The notes beneath the pieces are model-generated. The model made no database searches. It was not told where the DNA came from and saw only the letters and a list, made by a program, of their open reading frames with translations. DNA of 64,000 nt from Dugong dugon. Lineage: Eukaryota; Chordata; Mammalia; Sirenia; Dugongidae. The position numbers and the translations under genes were made by a program. Location: positions 53,825,128 to 53,889,127 of the forward strand of contig CM057481.1 in assembly GCA_030035585.1 (NCBI GenBank). Reading direction: 5' to 3'. Of the stretch, positions 43,247-54,762 are shown one piece after another. The first letter of the stretch is position 1; the number at the start of each line of letters is the position of its first letter.

Positions 43247-45121
43247 ATGGATGTCAGAAGAGATTCTGAAACTTGCTCTTGAACATAGAGTAACTAAAGC
43301 AAAAGGAAGAAATGATCACATAAAAGAGGTGAACAGAAGATTTCAAAGGGCAGCTCAAGAAGACAAAGTAAAGTATAATAACGAAATGTGCAAAAACCTG
43401 GAGTTAGAAAACCAAAAGGGAAGAGCATCCTCAGCATTTCTCAAGCTGAAAGAACTGAAGAAAATATTCAAGCCTCGAACTGCAGCACTGAAGTTTTCTA
43501 TGGCAATACTGAAAGATGTAGGAAGCATCAAAAGAAGATGGAAGGAATACACAGAGTCACTGTACCAAAAAGAACTGGTCGACATTCAGTCATTTCAGGA
43601 GGTAGCATATGGTTAGAACCGATGGTATTGAAAAAAGAAGTCCAAGCTGCACTGAAGGCATTGGTGAAAAACAAGGCTCCAGGAAATGACAGAATAACAA
43701 CTGAGACGTTTCAACAAATGGATGTAATGCTGGAAGTGCTCACTTGTCTATGCCAAGAAATTTTGAAGACAGCTACCTGGGCAACCAGCTGAAAGAGATC
43801 CATATTTATGCCCATTCCAAAGAAAGGGGATCCAAAAGAATGTGGAAGTTATTGAACAGTATCATTAATATCACACACAAGTAAGATTTTGTTGAAGATA
43901 ATTCAAAAACAGTTGCAGCGTTACATTGACAGGGAACTGCCAGAAAGTCAAGCTTGATTTAGAAGAGGATGTGGAACGAGGGCTATCATAGCTGACGTCA
44001 GATGGATCTTGGCTGAAAGCAGAGAATACCAGAAAGATGTTTACCTGTGTTTTGTTGACTATGCAGAGGCATTCGACTATGTGGATCATAACAAATTATT
44101 GAATAACACTGCAAAGAATGGAAATTCCAGAACACTTAATTGTACTCATGAGGAACCTGTACATAGACAAAGAGGCAGTTGTTCAAACAGAAGAAGGGAT
44201 ACAGTGTGGTTTAAAATCAAGAAAGGTGTGTTTCAGGATTGTATCCTTTCACCGTACTTATTCAATCTGTATGCTGAGCAAACAATCCAAGAAACCAGAC
44301 TCTGTGAAGAAGAAAGCAGCAACAAGATTGGAGGAAGACTCATTAACAACCTGCGATATGCAGATGACACCCCTTTGTTTGCTGAAAGCAAAAAGGACTT
44401 GAAGCACTTACTGATGAAGATTGCAACCTTCAGTATGGATTACACTTCAATATAAAGAAAACAAAAATACTCACAACTGGACCAACAAGGAACATTGTGA
44501 TAAATGGAGAAAATACTGAAGTTGTCAAGGACTTCGTTTTACTTGGATCCAAAATCTACATCCATGGAAGCAGCAGTCAAGAAATCAAACTATGTATTCT
44601 ATAGGGCAAATCTGCTGCAAAAGACCTCTTTAAAGTGTTACAGAGCAAAGATGTCACTCTTGAGGACTAGGGTGTGCCTGACCCAAGGCATGGTATTTTC
44701 AGTCACCTCATATGCATGCGAAAGCTGGACAATGAATAAGGAAGACTGAAGAAGAATTGATGCCTCTGAATTGTGGTGTTGGAGAAGAATATTGAACGTA
44801 TGATGGACTACCAGAAGAACGAACAAATCTGTCTTGGAAGAAGAGCCAGAATGCTCCTTAGAAATGAGGATGGTGAGATTTCATCTCATGTACTTTGGAC
44901 ATGTTACCAGGAGGGACCAGTGCCTGGAAAGGATATCATGCTTAGTAAAGTAGAGGGTGAGCGAAAAAGAGGAAGACCCTCAAGGGGATGGATTGACACA
45001 GTGACTGCAACAATGGGCTCAAACATAGCAAGGATTATGAGGATGGTGCAGGACTGAGCAGTGTTTCATTCTGTTGTACATAGGGTTGCTAACCGACTCA
45101 ATGGCACCTAACAGCCACCAC
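43247..45121 (+). mobile_element. RTE LINE, 5' truncated, 1.9 kb
   Basis: It covers the linker, reverse transcriptase and 3' UTR in sense, with 3' end gactcaatggcacctaacag. The target duplication is aatcttta-type (43236-43243 and 45122-45129). Its 5' truncation point lies close to that of 9950-11830. Confidence 0.92.
43253..45057 (+). pseudogene. RTE reverse transcriptase, broken
   Basis: Frames 43170-43616, 43388-43792, 44009-44455, 44504-44749 and 44773-45057 are successive pieces of one protein. Landmarks are EILKLALEHRVTKAKGRNDH, NKAPGNDRITTETFQQMDVM, YLCFVDYAEAFDYVDHNKLL, the catalytic box NNLRYADDTPLFAES and, at the end, KVEGERKRGRPSRGWIDTV. YADD is kept, but at least four frameshifts or stops prevent expression. 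Confidence 0.88.
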
Positions 45122-45275
45122 AATCTTTATGGAAGCAGACTGCCACATCTTTCTCCTGCAGAGTGGATGGCGGATTCGAACTACTGACTTTTTGGTTAGC
45201 AGCTGAGGGCTTTAACCACTGTACCACCAGGGCTTCTTAAGAGGGAGTAATAGAAGTTGTTTAAGGCAGAAAGAA

Positions 45276-45482
45276 GAGCCCCTGAATGGTACAAATGGTT
45301 AATGTGCTTGGCTGCTAACTGAAAAGTTGAAGGTTCAAGTCCCTTCAAGAGGCATTTTGAAAAAAATGTCTGGTGATTTACTTCTGAAAAATCAGCCATT
45401 GAAAACCCTATGGAGCACAGTTCTACTCTGACGTATATGGGGTCATCATAAGTCAAAGCTGACTTGATGGCAACTGGTTTAC
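45276..45482 (+). mobile_element. AfroSINE, full length with 11-bp target duplication
   Basis: gagcccctgaatggtacaaa, the B-box ggttcaagtcc, acttctgaaaaatcagccat and the tail gacttgatggcaactggttt. Flanks ggcagaaagaa (45265-45275, 45483-45493) are identical. Confidence 0.95.
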
Positions 45483-45493
45483 GGCAGAAAGAA

Positions 45494-46349
45494 AAGAGGA
45501 GGGTAAAGAAAACAACAGCAGCAACAAAAACAAAGGACAACCTACATTTACAGGAAGGAAGAAAGGGGAGGAACCTGGACAACCGATGAAGGTCAAGAGG
45601 CCATCAGAGATGATGAAAACCTGTTACAGAGCTTGAAATACCTACACATCAGATTGGTTTTGAGAGAGATGCTACTCTATTAGCAAAGAGTTTGAAAACA
45701 TTTCATGAGTAAAAACGAATGCCCAAAGATGTGATAATAATGAATGAAGAAAGAGAGACTAAAATTACTCAAGCCAAATGAAGAAGAAAATGCTGAGGAA
45801 CAATCTCTGAGCTCAGAATTACACATTAAAAATAACAATTCCTTGAAAGTATTTGCCCTTGTATTTGGAAAATGATAGTGGTTGCATACTACTTAAGACC
45901 AAAATCTCTTTGAAGTTTTATACTTCTTATTTCTGATGTTGGTAACATAAAGAAATTAGGTTACCAAAAATAAAACTTGATGGCAGTTGTTTAATTATGC
46001 CCTGTTCAAAAATTAAAAACAAGTCATTGGTATTTTGGAACCATTCTTGGTTTAGATAATCTTTAATTTTACAGTGTTTTAAGAACCATGAATTAATTAA
46101 TTATTACAAGTAATAGGGAAAAATTTTTTTTTTTTTTTGCTCAGTAGTATTTTCTGATGTGCTGTCTTTTGCCCAACTACAAATATTTATCTTATTGTTT
46201 CTTTTTAAACCTTACGTATGAAAACCAAGTGCCAGGGATAGTTTACCCTTGAAATACTGTGTTTTCAAAAGTAATCTCCAGTTAGTTTTTAGTACTTGGT
46301 TGAAAAGATCTTGAAAGATTTTTTTAATGAACACTTATTAAGTCCCATA
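45494..46349. other. Unassigned DNA
   Basis: No gene or repeat recognised. There is a poly(T) tract near 46124-46138. Confidence 0.4.
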
Positions 46350-46560
46350 TAGTTTATGTATTATTTAATCCTCATTATAGTCCTTCAGGTGAAGTAATTT
46401 TTTTGTTTGTTTGTTTGTTTTCTGTGTGTTTTAACTTAGGAAAGTGAGGTTTAGAGAGTGAATCAGAGAGGGTGAAGGTCACATATAGCTGTTGACTGAT
46501 TAATCCCAGGTTTAAATTCGACTTCAAAATGCATTCTCTTAACCACAGGCTAGCCTGACT
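46350..46560 (-). mobile_element. MIR with (TTTG)n insertion
   Basis: atttaatcctcattatagtc, then after the (TTTG)n tract (46398-46420) ggaaagtgaggtttagagag and ggtcacatatagctgttgac, ending cattctcttaaccac. This is the reverse complement of MIR. Confidence 0.7.
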
Positions 46561-46764
46561 TCCTTAGGCTGTTTAAGACTGCTTAAATCCAATTAATTAC
46601 AGTAGAAATTTCCCCATCAGTTTATTCGAAGCAAAAGAATTATAAATACTTACTGGAAAACTCAGAAAAATATAGAGAATAGAAGTATTCTCTATATTTA
46701 AATAGAAGCTTAGTTTCATTATCCTTTTTAATGGTTTTACATGCTTTTCTGAGAATACATATTG

Positions 46765-47243
46765 AGTATGGTTAGATCTCCGTGTTCTCTGGTTCCTCAC
46801 CTGCGGATTCAACCAACCATGGGTTAAAAATATTTGGCAAAAAAAAAAGAGTTCCAAAAAGCCAAACTTGAATTTGCCACAGCGCTCTGAGCATTACACT
46901 GAAGTCCTGTAAATGAAGTGATGTGTAGGCATCCCCTGCTGTAGCCTCCTGCCGTTTCCAGATCCTCAGTCTCGTTCCAGCATTCCTTGGGTGAGCATTG
47001 TTCGCCTCCTATCTTGTCATTATTCTCTAAACAACACAGTACTGTATAACAACTACTTACATAGCATTTACATCGTATTAGGTATTATAAGTAATTTAGA
47101 CATGATTTAAGGTATACAGAAAGATGTGCGTAGTTTATGCAGAAATGACACCATTTTATATAAGGGACTTGAGCATCCTCGGATTTTGGTATCCGTGGGG
47201 CTTCCTGGAACCAATCCCCCACAGATACCAAGGCACCACTGTG
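46765..47243 (+). mobile_element. Tigger-type (pogo/Tc1) non-autonomous element
   Basis: The left end ctgcggattcaaccaaccat and right end gaaccaatcccccacagata with accaaggcaccactg are degenerate inverted partners. The interior has ttgtcattattctctaaaca, then acagtactgtataacaacta, catttacatcgtattaggta and cctcggattttggtatccgt, the ordered blocks of an old Tigger-derived MITE. No transposase is encoded. Confidence 0.8.
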
Positions 47244-47255
47244 TATGCTACAGGA

Positions 47256-47458
47256 GGAACCCTGGTGGTGCAGTTGTTAAGCTCTAGGTTGCTAACCAAC
47301 AGTCTGAACCCACCAGTTGCTCCATGGAAGAAAGATGTGGCAGTCAGCCTTCATAAAGATTTACAGCCTTAAAAACCCTATGGGCCAGCTCTACTCTGTC
47401 CTATAGGGTCGCTATGAGTTGGAATTCACTCCAGGGCAATGGGTTTGGTTTGGTTTTG
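47256..47458 (+). mobile_element. AfroSINE, full length (left arm of inverted pair)
   Basis: ggaaccctggtggtgcagtt, the B-box region cagtctgaacccaccag, gaaagatgtggcagtcagcc, and the tail attcactccagggcaatggg tttggttt. It is directly followed by an antisense copy. Confidence 0.93.
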
Positions 47459-47625
47459 GAACAATTTTGACTCATAGCAACTTTATTGGACAGAGTAGAA
47501 GTGCCCCATAGGGTTTCCAAGGCTGTAATCTTTATAAAAGTACACTGCCACATCTTTCTCCCAAGGAGTGGCTGGTGGGTTTGAACCACCTACCTTTCAG
47601 TTAGCAGTCAGGCATTTATCTATTA
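47459..47625 (-). mobile_element. AfroSINE (right arm of inverted pair)
   Basis: attttgactcatagcaactt, ggacagagtagaagtgcccc, actgccacatctttctccca, gaaccacctacctttcagtt. The extreme head is degraded. Tail-to-tail with 47256-47458. Confidence 0.88.
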
Positions 47626-47929
47626 CTACCACTAATCCCAAAGTGCAGTAATTAGTGTTCACTTGCGCTACATCATTGCTTGGCTAATTTCATAGATTAT
47701 CAGTGTGTTGAATTTTCAAATTTTATTTATGGAAGCTTGAGGACTGGTGGAAATTAATCCCTAGGGTAATAAGGAATTAGAGCTGCTAGCTTTCCTTTCT
47801 GCCCTACTTCCTTTCCTGCCCGCTTCTATACTTCTCTCCTTTCCTTCTTCCCTGTGGCATAGATTGCTGGCTGCCTTCTCTGTTGTCCACTCTTTCGCTT
47901 CATTTAGTGGACCCATTTCACCCTGCTAT

Positions 47930-48290
47930 AAGACCATATTTCGCTTGCTTACCTCGCTTGCAACCAGGTTAGTCATATATGTAAGATTTGGTCAATGAGA
48001 TAAGTGCAAGTAGAAATGTGTAGTTATTCTGGAAATCTCTTTAGAGAGGAAAGGGCTGGCCTGTCTTTTCCCTCTTCCTCCCTCCTGCGGCTTGGAGCTG
48101 TGATGTGATGGCTGGAGATCAAGCAGCCATGCTTTACATTAAGGACAAAGGCCAGGTGTAGGGATAATGGAGCAGGGGTTCTAAACGATTTGGCAGAACT
48201 GTCATTCCAACCCAAGGTTGCCAAAAGAAATACACTTCTATCTCGCTTATGTCATGATTATTCTTTAATTTTGTCTTGTTATGTTATATA
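47930..48290 (+). mobile_element. Ancient mammalian repeat (tentative)
   Basis: gatttggtcaatgagataag, ggcctgtcttttccctcttc, ctccctcctgcggcttggag and gatgtgatggctggagatca have the arrangement of an old MER-type repeat. Class and ends are uncertain. Confidence 0.4.
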
Positions 48291-48569
48291 CAACCTGAAG
48301 CTAATCTGACCTGATGGCCACTAACTGCATCTCTTGGCTTAAAAATTTACTCTGTGTTAAATATGTATATGAAAATAGTGCCCAACTTCCTTTGGATCTA
48401 GGTACAATTTTAGTAACTGTATGTACATGTCTGCCTATCTGCATTGCACATGCGGACAGGCTGTGCCTCAAACTTCCAAGCAGCCATTAGACTGCTAGGA
48501 ATGAGACACATACACCACTGGCATCAACCGTCCCATGGGTGCTATGTGCATCTGTGATCAAGCCAGACA

Positions 48570-49672
48570 CATGAGACAGTTACACAGTTTCGCAAAGTGA
48601 AAGCCATTATTATGATTTATAGAAAGTAAACATTAAACAATCACAACAGATTCCCAAAGGAGAACTGCTTAACCTATTGCCATTGAGTTGATTTCAACTC
48701 ATAGCAACCCTATAGGACAGAATAGAACTGCCGCATAGGGTTTCCAAGTCTGTAATCTTTAGAGAAGCAGACTGCTGAATCTTTCTCCCATGGTGGATTC
48801 CAGCCTCTTACCTTCCAGTTAGCAGCCAAGTGCTTTAACCACTGCGCCACCAAGGCTCCTTTGGAGAGTCACTTATCCTCCCCCAAATTACCCACGTTCA
48901 TTCTTACGTTGCTAGGCAGGTGAGCCATGGATCAGATCAGATACTGTATTCACATCACTGCTGCATCTGGCTGCCACCATGCTGCTCAAGGGGCCAGCAT
49001 GGCTCCTGAGGCTTCTGCTCTGCTGCTGGGCCTCACTGGGCCCCACTGCTGGCTGGAAGACCTCTGCACAGGATCTTCCAAACTTTTGCTGCTGGGCCCT
49101 TCTAAACTCTGCTGCCGGCTCTCACAACACTACTTGGGTCTCCTGGGCTGTGTTACTACTACCCTAACCAGGCTGCTGCTGCGCAGTGGGGGGAGGCGTG
49201 TAACCCCTGCATGGGGCACACTTAGGCCTCTCTTGCCCTGCACAAGCGTTACAACTCTTCCAGCTCTGCTGGCAAGCCTCCTGCCTGAACGAGAATTCTG
49301 TTGGTTGGGAATGCCCACTGCTGCTATCCCTCACTGTCTTCAGAATTTGCTCTTTCTTCTGGATCTAGGAGGTTCTTAGCACAGGGACCCAGGGTCCTTG
49401 GTCCAAAGGATTCACTCTGCTCCAGACTCTTCTTCTTGATGGTAGTACGATCCCCCTAACCTCTGTGGGATTAGCTCTTTTAAGTCTAGCAGGATGGCAA
49501 AAGGAACCAACCCCCTTGGTAGGCCACAGATACCTTATTTGCATACTTATTATCCAATCCTTGCAAGAGCTTTACACACATTATTTGCATAGTCCCAGCC
49601 AATCATCTTGCAGGAGTTAAGAGACCATAGCTAGAAAGGCCATATAAAAACAATTTACTGTACCACAGTAAC
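48570..49672 (-). mobile_element. ERVL-type LTR with AfroSINE inside (tentative ends)
   Basis: Antisense LTR-like sequence: the block tcttcttgatggtagtacga, then ccctaacctctgtgggatta and gctcttttaagtctagcagg parallels the promoter-to-R region of the 58527-59025 family. The right edge is gtaccacagtaaca. The central CTG-rich part contains a 150-codon frame (48927-49379), leucine-rich and without domain, which I reject as a gene. An AfroSINE lies at 48668-48862. Confidence 0.5.
48668..48862 (-). mobile_element. AfroSINE, full length
   Basis: attgccattgagttgatttc, gccgcatagggtttccaagt and accactgcgccaccaaggct. Younger subtype. Confidence 0.92.
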
Positions 49673-50917
49673 ATTGTCAAATGTTGGTGAACTCACTTAG
49701 GTTCTAATTTGAGTTTCTTCCTGAGAGTTTCTCCTCCTCATACTTTTTTAATAAGGTGAAATGAGATGAGACAAAGCATGTGAAAGAACTCTGTAAATTA
49801 TATGGTGTTACACAGAGTTTCTGGATTATTATTTGTAAGTCCTTTCTCCACGTATTGAAGTTTGAGAACATCTGATTACATCCCTAAATCTTTCCAGCAT
49901 CTAGACAGGAATAAGTTAGACGCACAAGTGATGGGGCCAAATCTCTCCATAGGACCTCAGCGAAAGTTGGGGCAAAGGCGAAGGAGGTCTGGTCAAATTA
50001 TAGTCAGGCTCTTATGGGAACCAGAAATCTTCTATTCCTATCAATTTATGGTTTTCCTTATTTATGGTCTGTGTGCCCAAAGGCTGTAGAAGGAAGACAT
50101 TTTATTAAGCTACGAAATGAACAAGCACAGTGCAGCTTTAGTTAACATTTTATAATGTATTAAACAGTGATATAAACAAAATTTTGGCTACCTCGAAGCA
50201 TGTAGAGAGAGACAGATAGTGCAAGTGCTGGAATATACAAACACCTGAATATCCAGTGTTAAAGTGTGAGGGGAAAACAATGATCTGATACCACCAAGAA
50301 GAAAATAAATTAATAGTTAATGTCAAAATAAGAATTATTGTGACCAATCATCAGGGACTCACCCATCAAGATGCTTCTGCCTTTTTAGATTTAGTTTGGA
50401 AATGCGTAACTACCAGAAGTAGTATACAAAATCTACACCAAAGGGAGAATAAAGCCTACCTCGCTACTCGGATTTATGGTGGCCAAGTGCAAAATGGTTT
50501 TGCAAATTATATAAAAAAATTAAACTTTTAAATTTTCTTTAGTCAGTCCTTTAGATTTTCATAGGGAATTCTGAATTATTTTAGGAAGTAAGAGGGGGAG
50601 AGAGAAAGGAAAAAAGGGTAAGACCAAAGATGCCCGGGTGGTAAGAAAACGGAAATAGAAGAACATAGAACATGATTTCTAAGAAGACATAAAAGTATTA
50701 ACACCACAAAGTGAGGAGAATAAAGAGTAATGTGGGGTATATCCTGTCTGAGAGTACACAACTCACTTCCTAATTTCTAACAGATTACCATTTTATTCAC
50801 ATATTTTTTGGTTTATTTCTCTCAACTTTTAGGACCAAAAACACAGGTGGTGAGGATATTTTTACTTATTTTCATCTCCCAGCAACTGCTCAAAGGTTTA
50901 ATGTTAAAGGAGAAAGA
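49673..50917. other. Unassigned DNA
   Basis: No gene or repeat recognised. Frames of 61-75 codons (49862-50089, 50340-50531, 50576-50761) are of chance length without domain. Confidence 0.4.
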
Positions 50918-50933
50918 ACAAAAGATTGTAAAC

Positions 50934-51152
50934 AAACAAGCAAAAAAGACCAAATCCACTGCCATTCAGTCGATTCTGACTCATAGCGACCATATAGGAC
51001 AGAGTAGAACTACCCTATAGGGTTTCCAATGTTGTAAATCTTTATGGAAGCAGACTGCCACATCTTTCTCCTGCAGAATGGCTATGGGTTCAAACTACTG
51101 ACCTTTTGGTTAAAAGCCAAGTGCTTTAACAACTGAGCCACCAGGACTCCTT
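50934..51152 (-). mobile_element. AfroSINE, first of two at one target
   Basis: ccactgccattcagtcgatt through cctatagggtttccaatgtt to gagccaccaggactcctt. Flanks acaaaagattgtaaac (50918-50933) and acaaaagactataaac (51153-51168) match at 14 of 16. Confidence 0.93.
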
Positions 51153-51168
51153 ACAAAAGACTATAAAC

Positions 51169-51339
51169 TAACAAAACAAAACAAAAACCTGTTACTGTTG
51201 AGTTGGTTCTGAAATCATAGCGACCCTGTAGGACAGAGTAGAACTGTCCCACAGGGTTTCCAACGAGTGGCTGATGGATTCAAACTGTAGGCCTTCTCGT
51301 TAGCGGCTGAGCTCTTAACCATTGCCCCACCAAGGCTCC
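51169..51339 (-). mobile_element. AfroSINE, second at the same target
   Basis: cctgttactgttgagttggt, gtcccacagggtttccaacg then gagtggctgatggattcaaa (body deletion) to tgccccaccaaggctcc. A third target copy acaaaatgactatacc follows at 51340-51355. Confidence 0.92.
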
Positions 51340-51355
51340 ACAAAATGACTATACC

Positions 51356-52039
51356 AGATGCTAATTAAGTGTAGGTGGAAAGGAAGAATAGAGAATGGGA
51401 GAAAATGTCTGCCAGAACAACCATAACATTTTTCTCCATTACTTATCATTACTGGGCTCATATTCTTTATAGCGGTAATGCTTTCAGTACTTATTGATTT
51501 ACTATACTGGTAATTACACTAACATCGACCACATTTTCTCTTCCTGTATAAATGTTGAATTTGTTTAAAAGCTGGTTGTAAACAGGTATCTGTAATACCT
51601 AAACATAAAACAGTGGATTTTTTGAAGTCCTACCGTGTGCAGGGCTCAGTATTGCACTGGGGACATACAGAACTCATTTCTTAAATTTCTTGAATTTTTT
51701 GGATCGTAGGTGGTAGATCTCCAAGTACTCAATTCAGTAGAGAATAAGACATTGATTTCTTAAGTCTCTCTGTGTATATGTGTCTGCGTGTGTGTATGAT
51801 GGTAATTTGACTGGAGTTACATTTTACAGGGATTAATTTGCAACAATATGTAGTGTGGATCTGATAGAGATAGATGACAGAGACCCCTACGCAGAGAATT
51901 GGAATAATTGCCTGGAATGACACTGGGAAGGAAAGAGGAGGAAGATATAAAAGATATACTGGGGATGAAGATCTACAATATTAGCTCCTGCCTCACACTG
52001 GTTTCAACGATAGTCTTGCCTATCCTCTAACAGTGTCAA
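51356..52039. other. Unassigned DNA
   Basis: No gene or repeat recognised. A short tgtgtctgcgtgtgtgtat run lies near 51778. Confidence 0.4.
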
Positions 52040-52795
52040 GGGCAACCATTACAGAGATAAGCAAAACAAAATCAACACAGTGCCTTGAACAACCTCCCTC
52101 ACCAATTTACACACTCATCTTCCCCACATTTATCTTTCCCCAGTTTACTCCTGCCCTAGAGGAAGAAAGTTGGCTCTCTCTTCTATCCATGAACGATTCT
52201 TCCACACATACTCATTCTTTTACCCAGGAAGCATTAAAACATCTTTCTATGGATATGTCTCAACTCTAATGTGGATCCCATTTGCTTCCATCCCCACAGA
52301 GAACAACTTGAATCCATTATCTTTTACCCAGCTTAAAGCCTTCCCCTCTCCTGGTTCCTTCCCTCAGACTTTAAATATGTTTGAATTGTTCCCATTCATG
52401 ATTTCCTCCCCTTTATTGCCATTCATCCTATCCTCTTCCACTGGGTTCTTTTTTTCTCTCCACCAAGGGTTCATTCTTTGGCCTTATTCTCTTTTCATCC
52501 TACACATCTCATCTATGTGGATGGCTTCAGTTACCACCAATGTGTTTATGATTCTCAAATATCTGTCCTATGTACAACCCGTATACTCAACAGATTGTTG
52601 GAATGACCAGTGTGTTTAAAATGGAAATCATTATCTTCTCCTAATTCTTTTTTTCTGTTCCTTATATACCGCAGAATGGCACCACAATCATTTTACTCAC
52701 TCAAATTAGAAACCTGGGAGACTTTCTAGATGCTTCATTCCTTTGTCATTTATCACTAATCAGATTGTAACTCTTGGGCTCTATCAGTTGGTATT
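52040..52795 (+). mobile_element. L2 LINE ORF2 remnant
   Basis: Blocks in L2 order: ttggccttattctcttttca, cacatctcatctatgtggat, ccaatgtgtttatgattctc, then aatatctgtcctatgtacaa and gaaacctgggagactttcta. The frame 52170-52619 is an accidental survivor and lacks the catalytic residues of reverse transcriptase. Confidence 0.55.
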
Positions 52796-52964
52796 CTTTT
52801 GGTTGGAAGAAACATAGCAGAAATAGGAATTTATTGGAGGCATGTAGGAGTTCACTAAAGGGATTAGAAGTTTGGAAAACTAGGCCTGAAAACTGTGGGA
52901 CTAAGTTTTGGAAAGCTAGGGAGTAGGAATTGAAGCAAAACTGCTTTTCTAGATATGTGTGGCA

Positions 52965-53450
52965 GATTAAATATGGCTGCAAATTCTTTGATAATCTTCC
53001 CATTGACAACAGAGATCATTTTCTCTCCCTTGTACCTGGACTGACCCGTGACTGCTTTCACTAACAGAGTACAGCATAGGCGATTCTATGCCAGTTGCAG
53101 GCCTAGTCTTTAAGAGAAATGACTGGCACTTTCTACTTTATGTTTCTGGAGCCCTGAACCACCATTAGGAAGTTGACTACCATCCTAGAGTGATATCATG
53201 GAGAGGACCTGAGAATACAGAGAGGGAGAAGGAGCCATATGAGATCAGCCTTCAAGTCATCCTCACCAAGACACCACCCACGTGAGGGAATCTTCCTCGC
53301 TGGGTGCCTCTGGAGCAGAAGAATTACACAGATGGGACTTGTCCAAATTCCTGACCCACAAAATCAGAACATAAGGTAAAATAGTTGTAGATCTCCACTA
53401 TATTTTAGAGTAGTTCATTATACAGCAATAGATAACCAGAACCATACGAA
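52965..53450 (+). mobile_element. MaLR/MLT1-type LTR
   Basis: gcagattaaatatggctgca, then ctgacccgtgactgctttca, gccagttgcaggcctagtct, tctggagccctgaaccacca and, at the right, tacagcaatagataaccaga, in the order of an MLT1-type LTR. Confidence 0.65.
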
Positions 53451-54530
53451 TGTTATGATCAGGGCTGTGTCTCTGAAATGAAGCAACTTCAATTTATTCC
53501 ATATTCATAGTTTTTTCTTCAAGATTCAAAATCCTAAGAGACAACATGAAATGAATAGGTAGCAGCCTGCTGGTTTACCTAGTATGCAAACGTGATTTTA
53601 GTCTGCTCAGAGTCTTAAAACGTTTTTATTTAGTTGCCGTTTTTTTAAGTATAGAACATTTTACTGAAATATCTGGAGTTATAGTTTCTTTTGAAACACT
53701 GGAACAGCTGACACCAATGAGCCCCTATTCCTTAGGGCAACAATTAGCTAGAACTGAGGTCTGGTGGCTTCCCACATACAGAGAGAGTTCTTCCACTTTG
53801 CACAGTGTCCTATCAGCCTGCTTCCCCATTCAAGTTACATGCCAGGCTCTGATGGGTGAGAATTTTTTTTCTAGGATCCCTGAAACTTTTTAGAAAACTG
53901 AAATGTGTTTAAAAGGGCTTTCCTGGGACATCAGAACTACTGTTTGTTCTGTTGTGAGAATTCTCCTTTTCAGTTGGGACTTGAGTTCTGACTCCACATA
54001 TCTTGAGTAAAGTGCTAAAGTTTTAAAAACCATCAAGGTAAAACATTTGTTATATTTTATTCTGTAATGGTCACTGTCTACTAAAGGTGCAGGCGATTAA
54101 CTTTTACTTGGTGATTTCTTCAGTTTTAGGGAAACATTTTTGATTTGGTCTTGATGTAGTTTAAATGCATTGTATGAACTTCCTTTTTTTCTGAAAGAGT
54201 ATAATTTGGTTCATAAATTGCAGATGGTGGAATCATGCTAACTGAATATCCTCGTTGCTCAGAAAATTAATTCTTTTGACAGAAGCATTCACTTAAAATG
54301 GAGTGAATATTTAACTTTATATATGAAGAAGTTTGAATGAAGTATCAATGCCTTCATTTTCATATACTGCCTCCCTCAATAATTTCATAGTTCATTTCCC
54401 TTTTAATGAAGTTAGGGATATTTGAGCCCTATTTGTGAGTTCCCACGCTAAACATTTTTCTTTCTTCTTTTTTTTTTATTTTTGGTGCAGTGTTTCCGGT
54501 TCCCCTACATTTGCTATCGAGTCTACCTTA
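53451..54530. other. Unassigned DNA
   Basis: No gene or repeat recognised. Confidence 0.4.
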
Positions 54531-54748
54531 GCCTGCACAGGATGGTGGTTAAGAGCAGGGTCCTAGAGTAAGACTGGCCGGGATTTAAATCCTGGTCTCT
54601 TCATCTTCTGCTATGTGACTTTGAGCAATCTGCTGAACCACTTCTAGTGAGCCTCGGTTTCCTTGAGTATATAATGGAGATAATAATGAGTTGTTTTAAA
54701 GTGTGAATTAGGTAATATACATAAACACTTAGCCACTACTAGTATTAG
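54531..54748 (+). mobile_element. MIR, nearly complete
   Basis: ggatggtggttaagagcagg, the B-box-like gatttaaatcctgg, ctgctatgtgactttgagca, ctcggtttccttgagtatat and aatggagataataatgagtt. An L1 insertion ends it. Confidence 0.85.
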
Positions 54749-54762
54749 GATGATTGCAGTCT

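Larger units (their letters stand above)
43133..45237 (-). mobile_element. AfroSINE split by an RTE
   Basis: The tail half is 43133-43246 (attgtcgagttgattctgag, tggggtttccaagggtgtaa). The head half is 45122-45237 (aatctttatggaagcagact, ctgtaccaccagggcttctt). They join exactly at the same SINE position once the RTE and its aatcttta duplication are removed. Confidence 0.88.

Noticed and set aside
48927..49379. 150-codon leucine-rich open frame that could look like a secreted protein
   Set aside because: It lies within LTR-like sequence, is driven by a CTG/CTT-rich tract, overlaps a second frame (48979-49167), and has no domain, intron boundary or conserved signature.
52170..52619. 149-codon frame with hydrophobic C-terminal part
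   Set aside because: The DNA follows L2 ORF2 order in another frame, so this is a shadow of an old LINE.
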